A stretch of 64,000 bases of DNA from Aplectana chamaeleonis (Eukaryota > Nematoda > Chromadorea > Rhabditida > Cosmocercidae), in the NCBI GenBank assembly GCA_029168955.1, contig JAPDOI010000291.1, forward strand, positions 124,001 through 188,000. Direction: 5' to 3'. The translations under genes and the position numbers were made by a program. A model generated the notes under the pieces. That model made no database searches and was not told where the DNA came from. It saw only the letters and a program-made list of their open reading frames with translations. This document shows, in pieces, positions 7,556 to 19,065 of this stretch. Every line of letters begins with the position of its first letter. Within the stretch, counting starts at the first letter, position 1.

Positions 7556-9389
7556 TCAGAAAATTTGTCTGACCATGTTATGTAATTGTTTGAATTTGTT
7601 GTATAATCCATACTTCAGTAATATGAATGTGTTTCTATTTATACATTTCAGAATATTGTTATGTATGATATGTTCAGGGTAACAGTTTTTGTTTAGTAAA
7701 TTTTTCAACATTATGACTCGTTTTATAAAGTCGGGTAACAGACTTGATGTACATGCGATTCTTAAAACTTCTGTGTAAATGACAGAAGACTTAATTCTGA
7801 TTGAAATGTTGGATTGAAAATGGGGGAATCTTATGACTTTGAAATCAAAGTTGTCTGTTTTATTGAAAGGCTTGGATATAATAGCATTATTTACTATTTT
7901 CAAATCTAAATCCAGGTAGCTGCAGTGGTATTCGTTGAAATGAGTTCTTTCTAAATTCAAAGTGTTTTTGTATATGATCTAAAGTTTGTTATAAATATGG
8001 TTTTCGTCAGAATTATGTATTACCAGAAGATCATCCATATATCTGAAAGGATAAAATGTTCTACTGTGAGAAATGCAATCGATTGAATATTCATATTCGA
8101 AAATGGATAATGTTAAGTCGGCTAACAAAGGGCTGAAATTACCTCCTTGTGGTACACCATTGATTTGTTTATAAATTATTTGTCCAAAACTGCAGAAACT
8201 GTTTTAGAGTAAATAATCAGTAAAATATAATAAATCTGTTGTGGTATAGTATCTGTAATTAGAACGAGTGGTTTCGTTGGTGTAGAAAATATTTTTGTGC
8301 CCATTGAAGGCAATGTATTTTTTATCAGCGTTGTTGAAACAAATGTGTAGCAACTTCTGAACATTCTGGACTATTGTGTTATGTGGCAGATTTGTAAACA
8401 TATTAGTGAAATCTGCCGAAAATAGTTTTTTGTTATCCATTTGTATGTCCACAAGCTTGTTGCCTATATTAATATCGTCAATTGACCAATACTCGATGAA
8501 ATTTCGATTTCGATTTCTCACAGCTTTACAATATTTTTTGAAATGATTTTTGATGAATGTGAATATAGTTTTCAATTCAACCGCCAAAGGCTTGTTAATA
8601 CCGTTGCAATCTCCTGTTATAAATCTGAACTTAGTAGGATTTTTATGTAGCTTTGGTAGAGCATAAATGAGTGGTATATTAGGATTTGGGAATGTTTTTA
8701 TCTTCATATTGTTGAAAAGTAATGTATACCTATTAGAAAGAACATCAGGTGTTTCTGTGTCATATTTTGCGTATGTCTCATTATTATCCCTTATGTTCAG
8801 TAAGTTGTATTCGTAAACAATACCCATTTCTTTAGATATTGTTTGTAGATAGTATTTTTTGCAAATAAAACTGTAATTGTTACCAGCTTTATCAAGTGGA
8901 CATATCACAAACTTATCCTTTAGTTCCGCTAAATGATTCCTATCGAAATTACACATATATTCTTCATTTAAATTTCTGTGATACAAAAGCGGCTTGAATT
9001 TGTTTTTCATTTTAGTTCGGAGCCAGGTGCTTATGTTATTTAAAACTTCTGCGTTATTAATTCTATATTTGTTTACAATTTTTTGTTCGTGGTTCCCAAT
9101 GAAAGCATCTATCCATGTGTAGATGTCTCGCTTTGTCGTTCTATAGTTTTGAATATATGTATTTTGTGCCAAAACTTAGGAGTTTCCGTAGCCCATGATC
9201 TTGAACGATAGTAAGATCTCCACTAACTATATGTCCATGATTGATGTCGATAAATTTTGTGTATGCGGATTCGTTACACACACAGTCCTGTCAAAGAGAT
9301 GTTGTGAGATCTTCGAGATTTAGTGTTCTCAGAAGGAGATTATAATTAAGAATTTGTTTCGAAAATGGGGGTAAGTATTTATATACGAT
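7556..9389 (-). pseudogene. Penelope-like element reverse transcriptase (decayed)
   Basis: Minus-strand reverse transcriptase, continuing in frame from the GIY-YIG part. In order: a core-preceding segment with VCNESAYTKF and HGHIVSGDLTIV (about 9190-9280); FVICPLDKAGNNY and LPKLHKNPTKFRF (residues 88-100 and 172-184 of the open stretch 8204-9172); motif A LFSADFTNMF with catalytic Asp254; motif B GVPQGGNFSPLLAD (8117-8158); motif C YMDD (8030-8041); and a thumb-like C-terminus ending at TGA 7556-7558. It would copy element RNA into DNA. It cannot do so as written. There are in-frame stops at 9390-9392 (TGA), 9291-9293 (TGA), 8204-8206 (TAA) and 7979-7981 (TAG), and a frameshift at about 9140-9172 near A-runs. 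All core motifs remain readable, so decay is moderate. A telomerase or LINE origin is excluded by the motif wording and the linked GIY-YIG domain. Confidence 0.88.
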
Positions 9390-10424
9390 TCAGGAAGGTA
9401 TGTATGGAATATTAGTGTTATTTCTGATTTTATTGCTAATGTAGTCATTATTGATAAGTTTGTTGATGTTGACATTATCCAAAATTCTGTGAATGTAATT
9501 TATATCCACATTTAAGTAATATTTACGTACAGCAGGTTCTCTGCTTGCAGTATTACTAAAATGGAATTTGCAAAGAATGCATATGAGAATATGCCTGTTG
9601 TTATCATTTATTTTCAAGAGAAACTCGTTATTGTAACATAGGGAACTTAATTCGGTTAGCACTTTCTTCTTTAAACTGTGTAAATATCTATACATATCTA
9701 AAACATTACTGCAGTTATTTATGAATGATAAAAAATCATTAATGTCCAAGTTTTGTTTATTATTTTTATTCCTCCTAGGACCGTTTCTTGTTCGTTGCTT
9801 TATTATGTGCAACGCATAATAAGGGTGATTATTCTTGTGTCTAAGAGGGTTTGTTATATCAGATACGTTTCCATAACTTTTAATATTATCGTTGAGTCCT
9901 AAAGGATACGCAGTGTTAAGTAATTTGATCCAGAACAGTTCTTTATCTGCAAGTACTGCTTTGTCACAGTTGTTGGGGAGTGAGTCTAAAGTACAAACAG
10001 ATATGGTGGAATTTCTGCATGTAGATTTGAAATGATCATATAAATAATTATTGATGTCTTGCTTTCGTATATGAAATAAATGTTCTTTTATCCTGCATTT
10101 TAATTTTCTTGTTGTAATTCCAACATATTGGTAGTTGCAGTTATCACATGTCAAGCAGTAAACTACGTTTTCATTATTGCAATTATGATTCTCTGTTGAA
10201 TAAGTATTTATTTTTAATCTGGAGTTATTTGAGAAAATGTAAGCACTGTGGTCCATAATATTGCAAATTGTACAATTAGGATTACAGTTGGTTGCAGTGT
10301 TGCTATTACCGAAGTTGATTATGAAATTAACATTATTCTCCTTGCTTCTTTGAAAAGTAGTATTTGCATAATAATTTAAAGGAGAAAAACTGTTGCTCGA
10401 TTGAGTTGCAGACCATTTGTTAGG
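9390..10424 (-). pseudogene. Penelope-like element N-terminal GIY-YIG endonuclease
   Basis: The minus-strand frame is open from a TAA at 10425-10427 to TGA 9390-9392; the first ATG is at 10256 (288 codons). A cysteine-rich stretch CNPNCTIC lies just upstream of that ATG in the same frame. Numbering from the ATG: the GIY-like VVY at 31-33, a CxxC pair Cys37/Cys40, the YIG-like YVG at 44-46, Arg55, His59, His75, Glu106 in DKELFWIKLL and LNTAYPLGLND (113-123). These fit the GIY-YIG nuclease core (Tyr, Arg, Glu) with a Cys-Cys-His-His zinc-binding set. The nuclease would cut target DNA. It lies before, not after, the reverse transcriptase. Together with the CxxC between the two signature motifs this fits the Naiad/Chlamys-type permuted Penelope-like elements rather than canonical Penelope. 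The alternative, two tandem canonical copies, is less likely because the frame continues into the RT region past the TGA. The missing ATG for the cysteine-rich segment suggests a lost start. Confidence 0.85.
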
Positions 10425-10607
10425 TTACAAGGCCGGCCCAGACCAAGTACCTTTTGTGTGGGATGAGGTGTCTGGTGGGGCTGCCACCTAGGTCACCGCC
10501 AACATAAATATGTTACCTAAAATGCACTAATGCGTATTATTATTATTGGAATAGATAAAGGAGTATGTGACCTTTCCAGCTGGGTTCCAAAGTCATCACC
10601 CCAAACC
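10425..10607. other. 5' flank of the retroelement up to the satellite
   Basis: It contains GGTGGGGCTGCCACC (10474-10488) and a 14-bp palindrome AACATAAATATGTT (10501-10514). From about 10574 (CCAGCTGGGTTCC) it resembles a degenerate satellite unit, so the retroelement boundary lies somewhere between about 10515 and 10607. No promoter motif is recognised. Confidence 0.45.
10474..10488 (+). repeat. short direct repeat flanking the Penelope-like coding region, copy 2
   Basis: Partner of 7445-7459. The pair brackets about 3.0 kb that holds all the recognisable retroelement coding sequence. Confidence 0.3.
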
Positions 10608-12559
10608 CCAAGTTGTGTCCAACACACTTTTCTCGGCGCCAGAAGCACCCCCAGTTGGGTCCAACACTTTTTTCTCGGCGCTCGGCGCGCTCCCAGTTGG
10701 GTCCAACACACTTTTCCCGGCGCTTGGCGCACTCCCATTTGGGTCCCCCACACTTTTCACGGCGCTCGGCACTTTCCTATTAGGGTCCGACACACTTTTC
10801 CCGGCGCTGTGCGCACTTCCACTTGGGTCCAACACACTTTTCTCGGCGCTCAGCGCACTCCTAGTTGGGTCCAACACACTTTTCTCGGCGCTCGACGCAC
10901 TCCCATTTAGGCCCCACACACTTTTCACGGCGCTCGGCACTTTCCCAGTTGGGTCCAACACACTTTTCCCGGCGCTGTGCGCCCTCACATTTGGGTCCAG
11001 CACACATTTCTCGGCGCTCGGCGCCTTCCCAGTTGGGACCACACACTTTCCACGGCGCTCGGCGCACTCCCAGTTGGGTCCCACACACTTTTCCCGGCGC
11101 TCGGCGCACTCCCACTTGGGTCCCGTACACTTTCTCCGGCGCTCGGCGCACTCCTATTTGGGTCCAACTCACTTTTTCCGGCGCTCGGCGCACTCCCATT
11201 TGGGTCCCGTACACTTTCTCCGGCGCTCGGCCCACTCCCAGTTGGGTCCGACACATTTTTCTCGTCCCGTACACTTTCCCCGGCGCTCAGCGCTCTCCAC
11301 GTTGGGTCCAACACACTTTTCTCGACGCTCCGCCCCCTCCCAGTTGGCTCCACCACGCTTTTCCGCCGCTCTGCGCACTCCCAATTGGGTCCAACACTTT
11401 TTTCTCGCCGCTCTGGGCACTCCCAGTTGGGTCCGACACATTTTTCCCGTCCCGTACACTTTCCCCGGCGCTCAGCGCTCTCCACGTTGGATCGAACACA
11501 CTTTTCTTGGCGCTCGGCGCACTCCCGGTTGGTTCCCACACACTTTTCTCCGCGCCAGGAGCACCCCCAGTTGGGTTCCACACACTTTTCCCGGCGCTCG
11601 GCGCACTCACATTTGGGTCCCGTACACTTTCGCCGGCGCTCGGCGCCTTCCCAGTTGGGACCCACACACTTTCCCCGGCGCTCGGCGCACTCCCAGTTGG
11701 GTCCCACACACTTTTCCCGGCGCTCGGCGCCTTCCCAGGTTGGACCCACACACTTTCCACGGCGCTCGGCGCACTCCCAGTTGGGTCCCACACACTTTTC
11801 CCGGCGCTCGGCGCACTCCCACTTGGGTCCCGTACACTTTCTCCGGCGCTCGGCGCACTCCTATTTGGGTCCAACTCACTTTTTCCGGCGCTCGGCGCAC
11901 TCCCATTTGGGTCCCGTACACTTTCTCCGGCGCTCGGCGCACTCCCAGTTGGGTCCGACCCATTTTTCTCGTCCCGTACACTTTCCCCGGCGCTCAGCGC
12001 TCTCCACGTTGGGTCCGACACACTTTTCTCGACGCTCCGCACACTCCCAGTTGGGTCCAACACACTTTTCCGGCGCTCTGCGCACTCCCAATTAAGTCCA
12101 ACACTTTTTTCTCGCCGCTCTGGGCACTCCCAGTTGGGTCCGACACATTTTTCCCGTCCCGTACACTTTCCCCGGCGCTCAGCGCTCTCCACGTTGGATC
12201 GAACACACTTTTCTCGGCGCTCGGCGCACTCCCGGTTGGTTCCCACACACTTTTCTCCGCGCCAGGAGCACCACCAGGTGGGTTCCACACACTTTTCCCG
12301 GCGCTCGGCGCACTCACATTTGGGTCCCGTACACTTTCGCCGGCGCTCGGCGCACTCCCAGTTGGGTCCCACACACTTTTCCCGGCGCTCGGCGCACTCA
12401 CATTTGGGTCCAACACACATTTATCGGCGCTCGGCGCACTCCCAGTTGGGTCCCACACACTTTTCCCGGCGCTCGGCGAACTCACAGTGGAGTCCCACAC
12501 ACTTTTCTCGACGCTCGGCGCACTCACTTTTGGGTCCAACACACATTTATCGGCGCTCG

Positions 12560-14245
12560 GCGCACTCCCTGTTGGTACCGTACACTTTATACGGCGCTCA
12601 GTGCACTCCAAGTTGGGTCCAACACACTTTTCTCGGCGCCAGAAGCACCCACAGTTGGGTCCAACACACTTTTCTCGGCGCTCGGCGCGCTCCCAGTTGG
12701 GTCCAACACACTTTTCCCGGCGCTTGGCGCACTCCCATTTGGGTCCCACACACTTTTCACGGCGCTCGGCACTTTCCCATTTGGGTCCAACACACTTTTC
12801 CCGGCGCTGTGCGCACTCCCACTTGGGTCCAACACACTTTTATCGGCGCTCAGCGCACTACTAGTTGGGTGCAACACACTTTTCCCGGCGCTCGACGCAC
12901 TCCCATTTAGGCCCCACACACTTTTCACGGCGCTCGGCACTTTCCCAGTTGGGTCCAACACACTTTTCCCGGCGCTGTGCGCACTCACATTTGGGTCCAG
13001 CACACATTTCTCGGCGCTCGGCGCCTTTCCAGTTGGGACCCACACACTTTCCCCGGCGCTCGGCGCACTCCCAGTTGGGTCCCACACACTTTTCCCGGCG
13101 CTCCGCGCACTCACATTTGGGTCCAGAACAGTTTCTCCGGCTCTCGGCGCACTCCCAGTTGGGTCCGACACATTTTTCCCGTCCCGTACACTTTCTTCGG
13201 CGCTCAGCGCTCTCCACGTTGGGTCCGACACACTTTTCTCGACGCTCCGCACACTCCCTGTTTTGTCCAACACACTTTTCTCCGCGCCAGGAGCACCCGC
13301 AGTTGGGTTCCACACACTTTTCCCGTCGCTCGGCGCACTCACATTTGGGTCCCGTACACTTTCGCCGGCGCTCGGCGCACTACCAGTTGGGTCCCACACA
13401 CTTTTCCCGACGCTCGGCGCACTCACATTTGGGTCCGACACACATTTATCGGCGCTCGGCGCACTCCCAGTTGGGTCCCACACACTTTTCCCGGCGCTGT
13501 GCGCACTCACATTTGGGTCCAGCACACATTTCTCGGCGCTCGGCGCCTTCCCAGTTGGGAACCACACACTTTCCCCGGCGCTCGGCGCACTCCCAGTTGG
13601 GTCCCACACACTTTTCCCGGCGCTCGGCGAACTCACAGTGGAGTCTCACACACTTTTCTCGACGCTCGGTGCACTCACTTTTGGGTCCAACACACATTTA
13701 TCGGCGCTCAGTGCACTCCAAGTTGGGTCCAACACACTTTTCTCGGGGCCAGAAGCACCCCCAGTTGGGTCCAACACACTTTTCTCGGCGCTCGGCGCTC
13801 CCAGTTGGGTCCAACACACTTTTCCAGGCGCTGTGCGCACTCCCACTTGGGTCCAACACGCTTTTCTCGGTGCTCAGCGCACTCCTAGTTGGGTCCACCA
13901 CACTTTTCCCGGCGCTCGACGCACTCCCATTTAGGCCCCACACACTTTTCACGGCGCTGGGCACTTTCCCAGTTTGGTCCGACACACTTTTCCCGGCGCT
14001 GTGCGCACTCCCAGTTGGGTCCCACACACTTTTCCCGGCTCTCGGCGCACTCCCATTTGGGTCCGACACACTTTTCTCGGCGCTCCGCACACTCCCAGTT
14101 GGGTCCAGCACACTTTTCCGGCGCTTTGCGCACTCACGCTTGGGTCCAATACACTTTTCTCGCCGCTCGAGACACTCCCAGTTGGGTCCGACACACTTTT
14201 CTCCGCGCCAGGAGCACCCCCAGTTGGGTCCCACACACTTTTCCC
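12560..14245 (+). repeat. intra-array segmental duplication A, copy 1
   Basis: About 1.69 kb collinear with 14506-16186. The offset is 1,946 bp at 12905/14851 and 1,941 bp at 13929/15870. The five-base difference comes from short deletions in copy 2 (CA near 15429, a T near 15473, single C's near 15536 and 15661). Scattered substitutions also occur, for example at 13131 versus 15077. Confidence 0.8.
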
Positions 14246-14505
14246 GGCGCTGTGCGCACTCACATTTGGGTCCAGCACACATTTCTCGGCGCTCGGCGCC
14301 TTCCCAGTTGGGACCCACACACTTTCCCCGGCGCTCGGCGCACTCCCAGTTGGGTCCCACACACTTTTCCCGGCGCTCGGCGAACTCACAGTGGAGTCCC
14401 ACACACTTTTCTCGACGCTCGGTGCACTCACATTTGGGTCCCGTACACTTTCGCCGGCGCTCGGCGCACTCCCAGTTTGGTCCCACACACTTTTCCCGGC
14501 GCTCG

Positions 14506-16186
14506 GCGCACTCCCTGTTGGTACCGTACACTTTATACGGCGCTCAGTGCACTCCAAGTTGGGTCCAACACACTTTTCTCGGCGCCAGAAGCACCCCCAG
14601 TTGGGTCCAACACACTTTTCTCGGCGCTCGGCGCGCTCCCAGTTGGGTCCAACACACTTTTCCCGGCGCTTGGCGCACTCCCATTTGGGTCCCACACACT
14701 TTTCACGGCGCTCGGCACTTTCCCATTTGGGTCCAACACACTTTTCCCGGCGCTGTGCGCACTCCCACTTGGGTCCAACACACTTTTCTCGGCGCTCAGC
14801 GCACTCCTAGTTGGGTGCAACACACTTTTCCCGGCGCTCGACGCACTCCCATTTAGGCCCCACACACTTTTCACGGCGCTCGGCACTTTCCCAGTTGGGT
14901 CCAACACACTTTTCCCGGTGCTGTGCGCACTCACATTTGGGTCCAGCACACATTTCTCGGCGCTCGGCGCCTTCCCAGTTGGGACCCACACACTTTCCCC
15001 GGCGCTCGGCGCACTCCCAGTTGGGTCCCACACACTTTTTCCGGCGCTCGGCGCACTCCCATTTGGGTCCCGTACACTTTCTCCGGCTCTCGGCGCACTC
15101 CCAGTTGGGTCCGACACATTTTTCCCGTCCCGTACACTTTCTTCGGCGCTCAGCGCTCTCCACGTTGGGTCCGACACACTTTTCTCGACGCTCCGCACAC
15201 TCCCTGTTTTGTCCAACACACTTTTCTCCGCGCCAGGAGCACCCGCAGTTGGGTTCCACACACTTTTCCCGTCGCTCGGCGCACTCACATTTGGGTCCCG
15301 TACACTTTCGCCGGCGCTCGGCGCACTACCAGTTGGGTCCCACACACTTTTCCCGACGCTCGGCGCACTCACATTTGGGTCCGACACACATTTATCGGCG
15401 CTCGGCGCACTCCCAGTTGGGTCCCACACTTTTCCCGGCGCTGTGCGCACTCACATTTGGGTCCAGCACACATTCTCGGCGCTCGGCGCCTTCCCAGTTG
15501 GGAACCACACACTTTCCCCGGCGCTCGGCGCACTCCAGTTGGGTCCCACACACTTTTCCCGGCGCTCGGCGAACTCACAGTGGAGTCTCACACACTTTTC
15601 TCGACGCTCGGTGCACTCACTTTTGGGTCCAACACACATTTATCGGCGCTCAGTGCACTCAAGTTGGGTCCAACACACTTTTCTCGGGGCCAGAAGCACC
15701 CCCAGTTGGGTCCAACACACTCTTCTCGGCGCTCGGCGCTCCCAGTTGGGTCCAACACACTTTTCCAGGCGCTGTGCGCACTCCCACTTGGGTCCAACAC
15801 GCTTTTCTCGGTGCTCAGCGCACTCCTAGTTGGGTCCACCACACTTTTCCCGGCGCTCGACGCACTCCCATTTAGGCCCCACACACTTTTCACGGCGCTG
15901 GGCACTTTCCCAGTTTGGTCCGACACACTTTTCCCGGCGCTGTGCGCACTCCCAGTTGGGTCCCACACACTTTTCCCGGCTCTCGGCGCACTCCCATTTG
16001 GGTCCGACACACTTTTCTCGGCGCTCCGCACACTCCCAGTTGGGTCCAGCACACTTTTCCGGCGCTTTGCGCACTCACGCTTGGGTCCAATACACTTTTC
16101 TCGCCGCTCGAGACACTCCCAGTTGGGTCCGACACACTTTTCTCCGCGCCAGGAGCACCCCCAGTTGGGTCCACACACTTTTTTCC
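14506..16186 (+). repeat. intra-array segmental duplication A, copy 2
   Basis: Second copy of 12560-14245. It carries several one- or two-base deletions in short runs, and the similarity fades after about 16186. Confidence 0.8.
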
Positions 16187-16529
16187 CGGCGCTGTGCGCA
16201 CTCACGTTTGGGTCCAGCACACATTTCTCGGCGCTCGGCGCCTTTCCAGTTGGGACCCACACACTTTCCCCGGCGCTCGGCGCACTCCCAGTTGGGTGCC
16301 ACACAATTTTCCCGGCGCTCGGCGCACTCACAGTGGAGTCCCACACACTTTTCTCGACGCTCGGTGCACTCACATTTGGGTCCCGTGCACTTTCCCCGGC
16401 GCTCGGCGCACTCCCATTTGGGTACAACACACTTTTCCCGGCGCTCGGCGCACTCACATTTGGGTCCCGTGCACTTTCCCCGGCGCTCAGCGCACTCCCA
16501 GTTGGGTTCCATACACTTTTCCGCGCTGT

Positions 16530-17870
16530 GCGCACTCCCACTTGGGTCCAACACACTTTTCTCGGCGCTCAGCGCACTCCTAGTTGGGTGCAACACACTT
16601 TTCCCGGCGCTCGACGCACTCCCATTTAGGCCCCACACACTTTTCACGGCGCTCAGCACTTTCCCAGTTGGGTCCAACACACTTTTCCCGGCGCTGTGCG
16701 CACTCACATTTGGGTCCAGCACACATTTCTCGGCGCTCGGCGCACTCCCAGTTGGGTCCGACACACTTTTCTCGGCGCTCCGCACACTCCCAGTTGGGTC
16801 CAGCACACTTTTCCGGCGCTTTGCGCACTCACGCTTGGGTCCAATACACTTTTCTCGCCGCTCGGGACACTCCCAGTTGGGTCCGACACACTTTTCTCCG
16901 CGCCAGGAGCACCCGCAGTTGGGTTCCACACACTTTTCCCGTCGCTCGGCGCACTCACATTTGGGTCCCGTACACTTTCGACGGCGCTCGGCGCACTCCC
17001 AGTTGGGTCCCACACACTTTTCCCGACGCTCGGCGCACTCACATTTGGGTCCGACACACATTTATCGGCGCTCGGCGCACTCCCAGTTGGGTCCCACACA
17101 CTTTTCTCGGCGCTGTGCGCACTCCCACTTGGGTCCAACACACTTTTATCGGCGCTCAGCGCACTCCTAGTTGGGTGCAACACACTTTCCCCGGCGCTCG
17201 ACGCACTCCCATTTAGGCCCCACACACTTTTCACGGCGCTCGGCACTTTCCCAGTTGGGTCCAACACACTTTTCCCGGCGCTGTGCGCACTCACATTTGG
17301 GTCCAGCACACATTTCTCGGCGCTCGGCGCCTTTCCAGTTGGGACCCACACACTTTTCCCGGCGCTCGGCGCACTCCCACTTGGGTCCCGTACACTTTCT
17401 CCGGCGCTCGGCGCACTCCTATTTGGGTCCAACTCACTTTCTCCGGCGCTCGGCGCACTCCTATTTGGGTCCAACTCACTTTTTCCGGCGCTCGGCGCAC
17501 TCCCATTTTGGTCCCGTACACTTTCTCCGGCTCTCGGCGCACTCCCAGTTGGGTCCGACACATTTTTCCCGTCCCGTACACTTTCCCCGGCGCTCAGCGC
17601 TCTCCACGTTGGGTCCGACACACTTTTCTCGACGCTCCGCACACTCCCTGTTTTGTCCAACACACTTTTCTCCGCGCCAGGAGCACCCGCAGTTGGGTTC
17701 CACACACTTTTCCCGTCGCTCGGCGCACTCACATTTGGGTCCCGTACACTTTCGCCGGCGCTCGGCGCACTCCCAGTTGGGTCCCACACACTTTTCCCGA
17801 CGCTCGGCGCACTCACATTTGGGTCCGACACACATTTATCGGCGCTCGGCGCACTCCCAGTTGGGTCCCA
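16530..17870 (+). repeat. intra-array segmental duplication B, copy 1
   Basis: About 1.34 kb collinear with 19066-20406 at a constant offset of 2,536 bp, checked at 16561/19097 and 17581/20117. One unit is missing and one added within 17350-17480, so the offset is restored. Confidence 0.78.
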
Positions 17871-19065
17871 CACACTTTTCCCGGCGCTGTGCGCACTCAC
17901 ATTTGGGTCCAGCGCACATTTCTCGGCGCTCGGCGCCTTTCCAGTTGGGACCCACACACTTTCCCCGGCGCTCGGCGCACTCCCAGTTGGGTCCCACACA
18001 CTTTTCCCGGCGCTCGGCGAACTCACAGTGGAGTCCCACACACTTTTCTCGACGCTCGGTGCACTCACTTTTGGGTCCAACACACATTTATCGGCGCTCA
18101 GTGCACTCCAAGTTGGGTCCAACACACTTTTCTCGGCGCCAGGAGCACCCCCAGTTGGGTCCAACACACTTTTCTCGGCGCTCGGCGCGCTCCCAGTTGG
18201 GTCCAACACACTTTTCCAGGCGCTGTGCGCACTCCCACTTGGGTCCAACACGCTTTTCTCGGTGCTCAGCGCACTCCTAGTTGGGTCCAACACACTTTTC
18301 CCGGCGCTCGACGCACTCCCATTTAGGCCCCACACACTTTTCACGGCGCTCGGCACTTTCCCAGTTTGGTCCGACACACTTTTCCCGGCGCTGTGCGCAC
18401 TCCCAGTTGGGTCCCACACACTTTTCCCGGCTCTCGGCGCACTCCCACTTGGGTCCCATACACTTTCTCCGGCGCTCGGCGCACTCCTATTTGGGTCCAA
18501 CTCACTTTTTCCGGCGCTCGGCGCACTCCCAGTTGGGTCCGACACACTTTTCTCGGCGCTCCGCACACTCCCAGTTGGGTCCAGCACACTTTTCCGGCGC
18601 TTTGCGCACTCACGCTTGGGTCCAATACACTTTTCTCGCCGCTCGGGACACTCCCAGTTGGGTCCGACACACTTTTCTCCGCGCCAGGAGCACCCCCAGT
18701 TGGGTCCCACACACTTTTCCCGGCGCTGTGCGCACTCACATTTGGGTCCAGCACACATTTCTCGGCGCTCGGCGCCTTCCCAGTTGGGACCCACACACTT
18801 TCCCCGGCGCTCGGCGCACTCCCAGTTGGGTCCCACACACTTTTCCCGGCGCTCGGCGAACTCACAGTGGAGTCCCACACACTTTTCTCGACGCTCGGTG
18901 CACTCACATTTGGGTCCCGTACACTTTCGCCGGCGCTCGGCGCACTCCCAGTTTGGTCCCACACACTTTTCCCGGCGCTCGGCGCACTCACATTTGGGTC
19001 CCGTACACTTTCGCCGGCGCTCGGCGCACTCCCAGTTGGGTCCCACACACTTTTCCCGGCGCTGT

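Larger units (their letters stand above)
5774..10607 (-). mobile_element. insertion splitting the satellite; contains a Penelope-like retroelement
   Basis: About 4.83 kb of AT-rich DNA interrupts the satellite. The last unit on the left (ACTTTATACGGCGCTCAGTG, then CTCCAA) and the first on the right (CCAAGTTGTGTCC, then CGGCGCCAGAAGCACC) are adjacent in intact copies near 12590, 14537, 28480, 33570, 57880 and 61155. The segment therefore entered an existing array. CCAA at both ends (5770-5773 and 10608-10611) may be a short target duplication. On the minus strand the order is: 5' flank, GIY-YIG nuclease, reverse transcriptase, purine/pyrimidine microsatellite, stem-loops. This would suit one retroelement with a long 3' region, but a nested or composite insertion cannot be excluded. 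The right boundary is uncertain by about 40 bp because 10574-10590 looks like a degenerate satellite piece. Confidence 0.75.

Noticed and set aside
6267..7611. Minus-strand frames of 356-431 codons rich in Ser, Phe and Leu
   Set aside because: Translation of the (TTTCTTC)n microsatellite. The resemblance to a hydrophobic membrane protein is a composition artefact.
7460..7611. C-terminal extension of the reverse transcriptase in the +1 frame
   Set aside because: Open for about 70 codons before merging into the microsatellite, but with no motif and no sign of a frameshift at the natural stop (7556-7558).
8176..8364. Separate 62-codon minus-strand gene
   Set aside because: Out-of-frame shadow of the reverse transcriptase.
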